Assembly: GCA_036379355.1 (NCBI GenBank)
Contig: DASVGV010000157.1
Span: 1 to 26,304, forward strand
Length of the DNA: 26,304 nucleotides
Direction of reading: 5' to 3'
Source of the DNA: CAJCIY01 sp036379355
Lineage (GTDB): Bacteria; Actinomycetota; Actinomycetes; Mycobacteriales; CAJCIY01
The translations under genes were made by a program, and so were the position numbers. This document shows positions 15,240 through 25,273 of the stretch, piece after piece (within the stretch, counting starts at the first letter, position 1; the number at the start of each line of letters is the position of its first letter). The notes below the pieces were generated by a model. That model saw only the letters and a list, made by a program, of their open reading frames with translations, was not told the origin of the DNA and searched no databases.

Positions 15240-18200
15240 GTGACCAAGCTGCTTCCCGGCCTGCCGCCCAAGCAGGGCTTGTACGACCCCGCGTTCGAGC
15301 ACGACGCCTGCGGCGTCGCCTTCGTCGTCGACATGCACGGACGAGCCACGCACACGATCGTGCAGCAGGGCCTCACCGCCCTGCGCAACCTCGACCACCG
15401 CGGCGCCGCCGGCCACGACCCGGAGACCGGCGACGGGTCGGGCATCCTCGTGCAGATCCCCGACGCGTTCCTGCGCGAGAGCGTCGAGTTCCCGCTGCCC
15501 GAGCCCGGCGCGTACGCCGTCGGGCTGGCCTTCCTGCCGGTGCTCGCCGACGTCCGCGACGCCGCCGTCCGCACCCTCGCCCGGATAGCCCGGGCGGAGG
15601 GCCTCGTGATCCACGGCTGGCGGCAGGTGCCGGTCGACCATGACGCGATCGGCAGTGTCGCCCGGACCGTCGAGCCGGTCATGCGGCAGCTGTTCGTGTC
15701 CGCCTCCGACGGATCGACCGGCATGGACCTGGAGCGGCGGGTCTACCGGCTGCGCAAGCGCTCCGAGCACGAGGCCGGCGTCTACTTCCCGTCCCTGTCG
15801 TGCCGCACGCTGGTCTACAAGGGGATGCTGACCACCCACCAGCTGCAGCTGTACTTCCCCGACCTCGACGACGAGCGGTTCGTCTCGGCCCTCGCGCTGG
15901 TGCACAGCCGCTTCTCGACCAACACGTTCCCGTCGTGGCCGCTCGCCCACCCGTACCGGTACCTCGCCCACAACGGCGAGATCAACACGATCACCGGAAA
16001 CCGCAACTGGATGCGTGCCCGCGAGGCCCTCTTGGCGAGCCCCCTGCTGGACCGGGGCGGCCGGGCCGACATCGACCAGCTGTTCCCGATCTGCACGCCG
16101 GGGGCGTCCGACTCGGCGACGTTCGACGAGGTCCTCGAGCTGCTGCACATGGCCGGCCGGTCCCTGCCGCACGCCGTGCTGATGATGGTGCCGGAGGCGT
16201 GGGAGAACAACCTCGCGATGGACCCGGTACGCCGGGACTTCTACCGCTTCCACGCGAGCCTCATGGAGCCGTGGGACGGACCCGCCGCGGTCTGCTTCAC
16301 CGACGGCACCGTCGTCGGCGCGGTCCTGGACCGCAACGGCCTGCGCCCCTGCCGCTACTGGGTCACCGACGACGGCCTGGTCGTCATGGCGAGCGAGGTC
16401 GGCGTCCTGGACATCCCCGCGTCGCGTGTCGTCGCCAAGGGCCGGCTCCAGCCCGGGCGCATGTTCCTCGTGGACACCGGCAAGGGGCGCATCGTCGACG
16501 ACGAGGAGATCAAGGCAGGGCTCGCCGCCGAGCAGCCGTACGGCGAGTGGCTGCACGCCGGCATCATCAAGATCGCCGACCTCCCCGCCCGCGAGCACGT
16601 CGTCTACTCGCGCGAGTCCGTGCTGCGCCGGCAGCAGATCTTCGGCTACACCACCGAGGAGCTGCGGGTGCTGCTCGCGCCGATGGCCTCGTCGGGGGCC
16701 GAGCCCATCGGCTCGATGGGCACGGACACGCCGATCGCCGTGCTGTCGCGGCGGCCGCGGCTGCTGTTCGACTACTTCACCCAGCTGTTCGCGCAGGTCA
16801 CCAACCCCCCGCTGGACGCGATCCGCGAGGAGCTCGTCACCGCGCTGGCCGGCACGATCGGGCCGGAGCAGAACCTGCTCGACCCGGGACCCGCTTCCTG
16901 CCGCCAGGTCGTCATGCCCTACCCCGTCATCGACAACGACGAGCTCGCCAAGCTCATCGGGATCAACGACGAGGACGACATGTCCGGCTTCGCGTCGGTC
17001 ACCGTGTCGGGGCTCTACGACGTGTCCGGCGGCGGGCCGGCCCTGGCCGGCCGGCTCGACCAGATCTGCCGGCTCGTCGACGAGGCGATCGACGACGGCG
17101 CGCGGATCATCGTGCTGTCCGACCGCAACGCGGACGCGACGTACGCGCCGATCCCGTCGCTGCTGCTGACCGCCGCGGTCCACCACCACCTCATCCGGAC
17201 GAAGAAGCGCACGCGGGTCGGGCTGGTGGTCGAGACCGGCGACGCGCGCGAGGTCCACCACGTCGCCCTGCTCATGGGCTTCGGGGCGGCGTCGGTGAAC
17301 CCGTATCTCGCGATGGAGTCGGTGGAGCATCTGGTCCGCGAGGGCGACATCACCGGCGTCGACGCGAAGGACGCCCAGCGGAACCTGGTGAAGGCCCTCG
17401 GCAAGGGCGTACTCAAGGTGATGTCGAAGATGGGCATCTCGACGGTTGCCTCGTACACCGGCGCGCAGGTCTTCGAGGCCATCGGCCTGTCCGCCGACCT
17501 GGTCGACGAGTACTTCACCGGGACTCCGTCGCGCCTCGGCGGCGTCGGACTGGACGCGCTGGCGGCGGAGGTCGCCAGCCGGCACCACCGCGCGTACCCC
17601 GCCAACCCGACCGAGGCCGCGCACCGCGGTCTCGAGGTGGGCGGCGAGTACCAGTGGCGGCGCGAGGGCGAGCTGCACCTGTTCAACCCGGAGACGGTCT
17701 TCACCCTCCAGCACGCAACGCGGCAGCGCCGGGAGGACGTGTTCCGGGAGTACACCGCGAAGGTCGACGCGCTGTCCGAGCAGGCCTGCACCCTGCGCGG
17801 CCTGTTCCGCTTCAAGGAGGGGCTGCGGGCCCCCGTACCGGTCGAGGAGGTCGAGCCGGCCAGCGAGATCATCAAGCGGTTCGCCACCGGCGCGATGTCG
17901 TACGGGTCGATCAGCGCCGAGGCGCACGAGACCCTGGCGATCGCGATGAACCGGCTCGGCGGCAAGTCCAACACCGGTGAGGGCGGGGAGGACCCGCGCC
18001 GCTTCGTCCCGGACGAGAACGGCGACCTGCGACGCAGTGCGATCAAGCAGGTTGCGTCCGGCCGGTTCGGCGTGACGAGCGAGTACCTCGTCAACGCCGA
18101 CGACATCCAGATCAAGATGGCGCAGGGTGCGAAGCCCGGAGAGGGTGGCCAGCTCCCGGGGCAGAAGGTCTACCCGTGGATCGCGAAGGTCCGCTACTCG

Positions 18201-19770
18201 ACCCCGGGGGTCGGGCTCATCTCCCCGCCGCCGCACCACGACATCTACTCGATCGAGGACCTCGCCCAGCTCATCCACGACCTGAAGAACGCCAACCCCC
18301 GCGCCCGTATCCACGTGAAGCTGGTCAGCGAGGTCGGTGTGGGGACGGTCGCGGCCGGCGTGTCCAAGGCGCACGCCGACGTCGTGCTGATCTCGGGTCA
18401 CGACGGCGGTACCGGCGCGGCGCCGCTGACCTCGCTCAAGCATGCCGGCGGTCCGTGGGAGCTCGGACTCGCCGAGACCCAGCAGACGCTGCTGCTCAAC
18501 GGTTTGCGGGACCGGATCGTGGTCCAGGTCGACGGGTCGATGAAGACCGGCCGGGACGTGGTGATCGCCGCACTGCTCGGCGCGGAGGAGTTCGGCTTCG
18601 CGACCGCGCCGCTGGTCGTCGCCGGCTGCGTGATGATGCGCGTCTGCCACCTCGACACGTGCCCCGTCGGCGTCGCGACGCAGAACCCCGAGCTGCGGGC
18701 GCGCTTCACCGGCAAGCCCGAGTTCGTGGAGGCGTTCTTCACCTACCTCGCGGAGGAAGTACGGGAAGGCCTGGCGGCACTGGGATTCCGTTCCATCGCG
18801 GAGGCGGTCGGGCACTCGGAGGTGCTCGACGTACGGACGGCTGTCGACCACTGGAAGGCCGACGGGCTCGACCTGTCGGCGATCCTGCACCAGCCCGAGC
18901 GGCCGCACGGCGGCGGGCTGCGCCAGGAGCGGGCACAGGAGCACGGCTTGGAGAAGGCACTCGACAACACGCTGATCCAGCTGTGTGAGGGCGCCCTCGT
19001 CGACGGCCGCCCGGTCTGGCTGGAGATGCCCGTCCGCAACGTGAACCGCACCGTCGGCACGATGCTCGGCTCGGAGGTCACCCGCCGGTACGGCCGCGCC
19101 GGGCTACCCGACGACACGATCTCGCTGCACTTCAGCGGGTCGGCCGGCCAGTCCTTCGGCGCGTTCGTCCCGCACGGAATCACCCTGCGCCTGTCCGGTG
19201 ACGCCAACGACTACGTCGGAAAGGGCCTGTCCGGAGGGCGCATCATCGTGACGCCACCGCCGGAGTCGCCGCTGGTTCCCGAGGACAACATCGTCGCGGG
19301 CAACGTCCTGCTGTACGGCGCGACGAGCGGTGAGCTGTTCCTGCGCGGTGTCGTGGGGGAGCGGTTCGCCGTCCGCAACTCCGGCGCCACGGCCGTGGTC
19401 GAGGGCACGGGGGACCACGCCTGCGAGTACATGACCGGTGGCCGGGTGCTGATCCTCGGGCGTACCGGCCGCAACGTCGCCGCGGGCATGTCGGGGGGCA
19501 TCTGCTACCTGCGTGACCTCCCCGGCGCCCGCGACCGGGTCAATCCCGAGATGGTCGACATCGAAGAGCTCGACTCCGAGGACGCGGCGTTCGTGACCGG
19601 CCTCCTGGCCCGCTACGCCAAGGAGACCGGATCGACCGTCGCCGAGGCGCTGACCAGCGCGGACTTCGTGAAGATCATGCCGCGTGACTACAAGAAGGTG
19701 ATGGCCGCGATGAAGCGCGCCGAGTCGAAGGGGACCGATCCCGACGCCGCGGTCCTGGAGGTGATGGCAG

Positions 19771-19778
<8 letters not shown>
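15240..19778 (+). CDS. gltB: Glutamate synthase large (alpha) subunit GltB
   Basis: GltB takes glutamine and 2-oxoglutarate to two glutamates, the GOGAT half of ammonia assimilation. At 1512 residues it is full length. Domains in order: a class-II glutamine amidotransferase whose nucleophile is Cys24 (HDACGVAFV), exposed after removal of a 23-residue propeptide; a central domain; an FMN-binding synthase barrel (about 850-1200) with LGGKSNTGEGGEDP and SGHDGGTGAAPLTS; and a C-terminal glutamate-synthase beta-helix domain rich in Gly. The 3Fe-4S cluster ligands are Cys1130, Cys1136 and Cys1141 in CVMMRVCHLDTCPVG. The GTG start is preceded by GAAGGG. gltD starts within the last codons. Confidence 0.97.
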
Positions 19779-21222
<1,444 letters not shown>

Positions 21223-21268
21223 CGTGCTGGCGGCCCGCCCACCGCGTGAGCGCCGCGGCGGCCGACGG

Positions 21269-21304
21269 TACGGTGGGCGCGCCCGCCCGCACACGTACGA
21301 GGAG
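21269..21304 (+). promoter_or_regulatory. Possible mft promoter and the mftA ribosome binding site
   Basis: TACGGT (21269-21274) is a -10-like box. A perfect palindrome GGGCGCGCCC (21275-21284) follows at the expected start of transcription. GAGGAG (21299-21304) lies 5 bases before the mftA ATG and is the strongest ribosome binding site in the window, which supports a highly translated precursor peptide. No clear -35 was seen, and mftR is not next to the cluster. Confidence 0.35.
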
Positions 21305-21309
21305 CAGCC

Positions 21310-21441
21310 ATGACCGTCGAGCTCGTGCCGCAGACCGAGGCGCCCGACGGCGCCGCCGCGCAGGAGGACGCCGACGTGCTGGTGCTGGCCGACCTGCTCG
21401 TCGAGGACGTCTCCATCGACGGCATGTGCGGCGTCTACTAG
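21310..21441 (+). CDS. mftA: Mycofactocin precursor peptide MftA
   Basis: A 43-residue ribosomal peptide, the precursor of the redox cofactor mycofactocin. The C-terminus reads LLVEDVSIDGMCGVY. The IDGMCGVY ending is the family hallmark, and the final Val-Tyr pair is the part that MftC decarboxylates and cross-links and that MftE later releases as Gly-Val-Tyr. The acidic, Ala-rich N-terminal leader is the part bound by MftB. The start is fixed by GAGGAG 5 bases before the ATG. mftB follows after 28 bases. The gene is easily missed because it is only 132 bases long. Confidence is high because the C-terminal motif, size and position before mftB all agree. Confidence 0.96.
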   Translation: MTVELVPQTEAPDGAAAQEDADVLVLADLLVEDVSIDGMCGVY

Positions 21442-21469
21442 CGCCCGCGCAGCCGGAGAAGGCAACCTC

Positions 21470-21736
21470 GTGACCTGGGACGGCACGCGGCCCTGGACGT
21501 TGCACGAGTCGGTCGGGCTGCGCCCCGAGCCCTTCGGTGCGCTGGCCTATCACTACGGGACCCGCCGGCTGACGTTCCTCAAGGACGTCCGGCTGGCCGA
21601 CGTGGTGCGCACCCTCGCCGACCACGAGCGCGGTGAGGAGGCGTTGCGGGCCGCCGGCGTCCCCGACGCCCAGCGGCCGGCCTTCGAGGCAGCACTCGAA
21701 CGCCTGTCCGACGCGGAGGTCATCCGTGCCCGCTGA
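21470..21736 (+). CDS. mftB: Mycofactocin biosynthesis chaperone MftB
   Basis: An 88-residue protein with the PqqD-like RiPP recognition fold. It binds the MftA leader and presents the peptide to MftC. Seen: the family core FGALAYHYGTRRLTFLKD, followed by VVRTLADH and a C-terminal helix (FEAALERLSDAEVI). The GTG at 21470 is preceded by GGAGAAGG (21455-21462), 7 bases upstream. The end overlaps the mftC start by 11 bases, so the two proteins are probably made in a coupled way. It has no catalytic residues, as expected. Confidence 0.94.
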   Translation: MTWDGTRPWTLHESVGLRPEPFGALAYHYGTRRLTFLKDVRLADVVRTLADHERGEEALRAAGVPDAQRPAFEAALERLSDAEVIRAR

Positions 21737-22898
21737 CGCACTTGCCGCGGCGCCGCGGCTCGTCGACCGGATGGCGCTCGGGCTCGCCGCGCCCGTCTGC
21801 ATCACCTGGGAGCTCACGTACGGCTGCAATCTCGCGTGCGTGCACTGCCTGTCGTCGTCCGGCCGCCGTGACCCCCGCGAGCTGTCGACGGCGGAGTGCT
21901 TCGCGGTGGTCGACGAGCTGCGCGCGATGCAGGTGTTCTACGTCAACATCGGCGGCGGTGAGCCGACACTGCGGCCCGACTTCTGGGAGATCCTCGACTA
22001 CGCCGTCGGTCACGGTGTGGGCGTGAAGTTCTCCACCAACGGCACGCGAATCGACGAGGCGGCCGCGCGGCGCGTGGCGGCCACCGACTACGTCGACGTG
22101 CAGATCTCGCTCGACGGCGCGACCGCGGAGGTCAACGACGCGATCCGCGGCCCCGGCTCGTACGACGCGGCGATCCGGGCCATGCGCAACCTCCAGGCCG
22201 CCGGTATGCGCGACTTCAAGATCAGCGTCGTGGTGACCCGTGAGAACGTCGGCCATCTCGACCGGTTCCGTGCCCTCGCCGACCGGTACGGCGCCACCCT
22301 GCGCCTCACCCGGCTGCGTCCCAGTGGTCGCGGGGCCGACGTGTGGGACCGCCTGCACCCCACCCAGACCCAGCAGCGCGAACTGCACGCCTGGTTGCTC
22401 GACCATCCGGACACGCTCACCGGCGACTCGTTCTTCCACCTCGCCGCACTCGGGGAGTCGCTGCCCGGCCTCAACCTCTGCGGCGCCGGACGAGTCGTGT
22501 GCCTCGTCGACCCCGTCGGCGACGTGTACGCCTGCCCGTTCGTCCTGCACGAGCGGTTCCGCGCCGGCAACGTCCGGGACGCGGGCGGTTTCGCGGCGGT
22601 CTGGCGGGACTCGGCGCTGTTCCAGGAGCTGCGGGCGCCGCAGTCGGCCGGGGCGTGCGCGTCGTGCGGTGCGTACGACGCCTGCCGGGGCGGGTGCACG
22701 GCGGCCAAGTTCTTCACCGGGCTCGAGCTCGACGATCCCGATCCCGAGTGCGTGCACGGTCACGGCGAGGCGGCCCTGCTGGCCCGCAGCGCCGATCGGC
22801 CCGCTGTCGCCGGCGGCCATTCGCACGCGGCCGGCGTGGGGGCGGTCCGCGCGCCGGCGGGACCGGTCCTGCTGACCCTGGGCAAGCGACCGGACTGA
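21726..22898 (+). CDS. mftC: Mycofactocin radical SAM maturase MftC
   Basis: MftC first oxidatively decarboxylates the C-terminal Tyr of MftA, then joins it to the neighbouring Val. The protein is 390 residues long from GTG 21726, inside the end of mftB; the frame is open farther upstream but only inside mftB. Seen: the radical SAM cluster motif CNLACVHC (Cys34, Cys38, Cys41); NIGGGEPTLRPDFW, the SAM-binding GGGEP strand; VQISLDGA; and a C-terminal SPASM domain with cysteines in NLCGAG, YACPF, CASCGAYDACRGGC and PECVHG for two auxiliary clusters. The last 40 residues are less conserved. The usual next genes mftD and mftE are missing; instead an HNH nuclease gene starts 95 bases on. Confidence 0.96.
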   Translation: MPADALAAAPRLVDRMALGLAAPVCITWELTYGCNLACVHCLSSSGRRDPRELSTAECFAVVDELRAMQVFYVNIGGGEPTLRPDFWEILDYAVGHGVGVKFSTNGTRIDEAAARRVAATDYVDVQISLDGATAEVNDAIRGPGSYDAAIRAMRNLQAAGMRDFKISVVVTRENVGHLDRFRALADRYGATLRLTRLRPSGRGADVWDRLHPTQTQQRELHAWLLDHPDTLTGDSFFHLAALGESLPGLNLCGAGRVVCLVDPVGDVYACPFVLHERFRAGNVRDAGGFAAVWRDSALFQELRAPQSAGACASCGAYDACRGGCTAAKFFTGLELDDPDPECVHGHGEAALLARSADRPAVAGGHSHAAGVGAVRAPAGPVLLTLGKRPD

Positions 22899-22981
22899 CG
22901 CGCCGAGCACTACCTCGCCTGTCCGGGACGCTGCGGCCCACATCGCCTGTGTATCAACGGTTTCGCCCCCATACCGCGTGA

Positions 22982-22987
22982 TAACAT
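22982..22987 (+). promoter_or_regulatory. -10 box of the DUF222/HNH gene
   Basis: TAACAT lies exactly 6 bases before the ATG at 22994, so the transcript would start at or within a base of the start codon. The 50 bases around it are distinctly less GC-rich than the rest of the window. A -35 candidate TTTCGC (22961-22966) has a short 15-base spacer and is doubtful. Confidence 0.5.
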
Positions 22988-23003
22988 TCGAACATGCGTT
23001 CGA
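22988..23003 (+). promoter_or_regulatory. lexA box: LexA (SOS) box over the start codon of the DUF222/HNH gene
   Basis: TCGAACATGCGTTCGA matches the mycobacterial-type SOS box TCGAAC-N4-GTTCGA at all 12 fixed positions. The ATG start codon (22994-22996) is part of the spacer. It abuts the TAACAT -10 box, so bound LexA would cover the transcription start. This predicts repression in normal growth and induction after DNA damage. Confidence 0.85.
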
Positions 23004-24388
23004 GTGATCTGGACCGGGTGTGGGAGATCCCGGAGCAGCTCGCGGCGCTGGAGCGTCGGGTGGCGGCGCTGCGGCTCGAGCAGCTGGAGCTGATCGGCGA
23101 GCTGGACCGCCTGGTCCCGATCGGGTTCCCCGACGCGGCGCGCGAAGAGGTCGCCGTTGCCTGTCGCATCTCCGACGGGGAGGCGCGCAAGCGGCTGACC
23201 GCGGCGCGGGCGCTGCGCAAGCCGGAGACTCGCGCGGGGACGGCGGGCGAGCCGCGGCTTGCCGCGACGGCGGCGGCGATGGCGGCGGGCGAGGTGTCCC
23301 TCGAGCATGCGCAGGCGATGGCCGCGGCGACCGCGGAGCTGGAGGTCGAGTCCGCCCGGTGGGTGGAGGCGACCGTGCTGGCCGATACGCGTGCGCGCAC
23401 GCCCGGGCAGGTCGCCTTCCGGGCCCGCAAGGCCGCGCTGCAGGTGGGGGCCGAGCAGGCCGAGCGGCGAGCGGCGGCGCAGTCCGCGCGGGAGCTGCTG
23501 GCGTTCGAGTTCGAGGGGCGGGTCTGCCTCTCGTGGTCGATGCCGGCGGTCGACGCGGCGGTGGTGGCGGGCCGGCTCGACGGGCTGTCGGCGCGCCGAG
23601 GGCCCGGCGACGTGCGACCGGCCGCGCAGCGCCGCGCGGATGCCCTCTACGAGTTGGTCACGGGCACCGAGCAGGCTGCGGCGTCCGCTGGCGCGCCGCA
23701 GCTGGACGTGATCGTGACTCACGAGTCGCTGCTCGACCGGATGTGGCGCGAGGCCGGACTGGCAGGCGCCGACCGGCAGGGCGGCGGCTGGGCCGGGGCG
23801 AGCATCGACGGCCGGTCGGTCTTCGGCGCGCAGCTTCGCCAACTGGGCTGCGACGCGGACGTGCGGGTCACGCTGGTCAACGACGGGGGTTGCGTGCTGG
23901 ACCAGGGGCGCAGCAGCCGGGTGGTGAGCAGCCGGCTCCGCGGGCTGCTGAGCATGCGCGACCAGCACTGCCGCTTCGTGGGCTGCGCGACCCCGGCCCG
24001 CCGCTGTCATGCCCACCACATCTGGCATTGGGCCGACGGCGGACCGACGGATCTGGCAAATTTGATCATGCTGTGCGACCGGCACCATCACGCCGTGCAC
24101 GACGGGGGCTGGACGGTCGAGCTGCACCCGGGTGGCACGGCCGCCTGGACCAGCCCTACGGGGCAGACCGTCACCACGCCCGCCGAGCTCGACGTCCTGG
24201 CGCTGCCGCCGCCGGCACCCGGCGTCGACAACGATCATCCCGACGGGCAGTGGATCAGACCCGGCCACGAGTTCTTCCACGGCCCGCCCCTGACACCGGA
24301 GCCGTCGACGTCCGGCACCGCGGACGAACCGACGGCCGACGCCGGGGCCGCAGTTACCCTCGCAGCGGCGGGGGCCACACCGTTCTGA
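22994..24388 (+). CDS. DUF222 / HNH endonuclease (13E12-repeat family protein)
   Basis: A 464-residue protein with an N-terminal helical DUF222 domain (about residues 10-270, starting with a heptad-rich helix EQLAALERRVAALRLEQLEL) and a C-terminal HNH nuclease motif. Seen in the nuclease part: paired cysteines in CRFVGC (326, 331), HAHHIWHWADGG with the His pair near 341-342, Asn356, and LCDRHHHAVHDGGW. These provide the metal and catalytic residues of an HNH fold. The family is common and multicopy in actinobacteria and includes the 13E12 repeat proteins of mycobacteria; its biological role is not settled. The gene carries its own -10 box, a LexA site on the start codon and a hairpin after the stop, so it looks like a self-contained damage-induced unit inside the mycofactocin locus. 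Confidence 0.93.
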   Translation: MRSSDLDRVWEIPEQLAALERRVAALRLEQLELIGELDRLVPIGFPDAAREEVAVACRISDGEARKRLTAARALRKPETRAGTAGEPRLAATAAAMAAGEVSLEHAQAMAAATAELEVESARWVEATVLADTRARTPGQVAFRARKAALQVGAEQAERRAAAQSARELLAFEFEGRVCLSWSMPAVDAAVVAGRLDGLSARRGPGDVRPAAQRRADALYELVTGTEQAAASAGAPQLDVIVTHESLLDRMWREAGLAGADRQGGGWAGASIDGRSVFGAQLRQLGCDADVRVTLVNDGGCVLDQGRSSRVVSSRLRGLLSMRDQHCRFVGCATPARRCHAHHIWHWADGGPTDLANLIMLCDRHHHAVHDGGWTVELHPGGTAAWTSPTGQTVTTPAELDVLALPPPAPGVDNDHPDGQWIRPGHEFFHGPPLTPEPSTSGTADEPTADAGAAVTLAAAGATPF

Positions 24389-24389
24389 T

Positions 24390-24409
24390 CGGCCGGCCGT
24401 TGCCGGCTG
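24390..24409 (+). terminator. Hairpin after the DUF222/HNH gene
   Basis: The sequence just after the stop folds into a 7-pair stem (C-G, G-U, then GCCGG with CCGGC) with a 6-base loop. It has no T-tract. It begins 2 bases after the TGA and precedes the next -10 box, so it could isolate the nuclease transcript from the SDR-mftF transcript. Confidence 0.4.
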
Positions 24410-24428
24410 CGGAACTGCGTTGCCCCGG

Positions 24429-24434
24429 TAGCCT
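24429..24434 (+). promoter_or_regulatory. -10 box before the tiny ORF and the SDR gene
   Basis: TAGCCT lies 7 bases before the ATG of a 20-codon ORF, giving a predicted leaderless transcript. It would restart mycofactocin-related transcription after the nuclease insertion. No clear -35 was seen. Confidence 0.4.
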
Positions 24435-24441
24435 CGGTGGC

Positions 24442-24504
24442 ATGGGCTGGTCCGGGTTGCGCCCGCGTCACGTGCGGCGGGCCGAGTACGCGGGCGCGCC
24501 GTGA
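24442..24504 (+). CDS. Possible 20-residue leader peptide, coupled to the SDR gene
   Basis: An ATG at 24442 opens a 20-codon frame starting MGWSGL and ending EYAGAP. Its TGA (24502-24504) overlaps the GTG start of the SDR gene (GTGA). A TAGCCT box sits 7 bases before the ATG, the same spacing as at other leaderless-looking starts in this window. The peptide is basic (five Arg) and matches no family I recognise. It may simply bring ribosomes to the SDR start, since no good ribosome binding sequence precedes that GTG. It is too short to be sure it is translated. Confidence 0.4.
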   Translation: MGWSGLRPRHVRRAEYAGAP

Positions 24505-25250
24505 CCCGTACCGCGCTGGTCACCGGAGCGGCCCGCGGGATCGGCGCGGCGACCGTACGACGGCTTGTCACCGACGGCTGGCAGGTCGTCGCTCTCGACA
24601 TCGCCAGCGACCTGCCGGAGCTGCCGTACGCACTGGGAACGCCCGAGGAGCTGGCCGGGCTCGGCGTCACCGCGATGGTCGGCGACGCACGCGACGCCGA
24701 GGCCCTCCGCGCCGCCGTCCGCGCCGCCGAGGACCTCGGCGGACTCGACGCCGCCGTTGCCTGCGCCGGCGTCATCGCCGGGGGAGTGCCCCTGTGGGAG
24801 CAGGACCCGGCGGCGACCCGGACCGTCCTCGACGTCGACCTCGGCGCCGTCGTGACTCTCGCCCAGATCGCGCTGCCGGCGCTCATCGCGCGTCGCGGCC
24901 GGTTCGTCGCGGTCGCCTCCACCGCGGCCCGAACCGGGCTGCCGATGCTCGCCGCGTACGGCGCGGCGAAGGCCGGAGTCGTCGGGCTCGTCCGCGGGCT
25001 GGCGGCCGAGCTGGGGGCGACGGGCGTGACCGCCAACGCGGTGAGCCCGGGGTCCACGGAGACCGCGATCCTGGCCGAGTCCGCGCGGCTCTACGGCCTG
25101 GAGTCGAAGGACGACTTCGCCCGCCAGCAGCCGATCGGCCGGCTGATCCGCCCCGAGGAGGTCGCGGACACCATCGCGTACCTGTTGTCGCCGGGGGCGG
25201 CTGCCGTCACGGGGGCGGACATCGTCGTCGACGGCGGTCTGTCGCTCTGA
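24501..25250 (+). CDS. Mycofactocin-coupled SDR-family oxidoreductase
   Basis: A 249-residue short-chain dehydrogenase/reductase. Seen: the nucleotide-binding TGAARGIG (8-15), ACAG (87-90), and the catalytic set Ser140, Tyr153, Lys157 in the YGAAK context. The C-terminal VTGADIVVDGG is typical. After the second strand there is an extra segment around residues 37-55 (LPELPYALGTPEEL), characteristic of the SDR families that occur only in mycofactocin genomes, where bound NAD does not exchange freely and mycofactocin is thought to reoxidise it. The alcohol substrate is unknown. The GTG start overlaps the stop of a 20-codon ORF. mftF follows directly. Confidence 0.88.
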   Translation: MTRTALVTGAARGIGAATVRRLVTDGWQVVALDIASDLPELPYALGTPEELAGLGVTAMVGDARDAEALRAAVRAAEDLGGLDAAVACAGVIAGGVPLWEQDPAATRTVLDVDLGAVVTLAQIALPALIARRGRFVAVASTAARTGLPMLAAYGAAKAGVVGLVRGLAAELGATGVTANAVSPGSTETAILAESARLYGLESKDDFARQQPIGRLIRPEEVADTIAYLLSPGAAAVTGADIVVDGGLSL

Positions 25251-25273
25251 GGGTCCCCCTGCCGCGGGGCACC

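Noticed and set aside
15165..18944. A 1259-codon open frame on the minus strand
   Set aside because: It lies antisense to gltB, which is certain. The product is low-complexity and matches nothing.
22899..22993. Search for insertion-element ends or target duplications flanking the HNH gene
   Set aside because: Only a short direct repeat (TCGCCTGT at about 22915 and 22943) lies upstream, with no matching copy after the gene. There are no terminal inverted repeats and no transposase.
22910..25057. A 715-codon minus-strand open frame across the HNH and SDR genes
   Set aside because: It is a shadow frame: composition is dominated by Arg, Ala, Pro and Gly, and both genes on the other strand have complete catalytic motifs.
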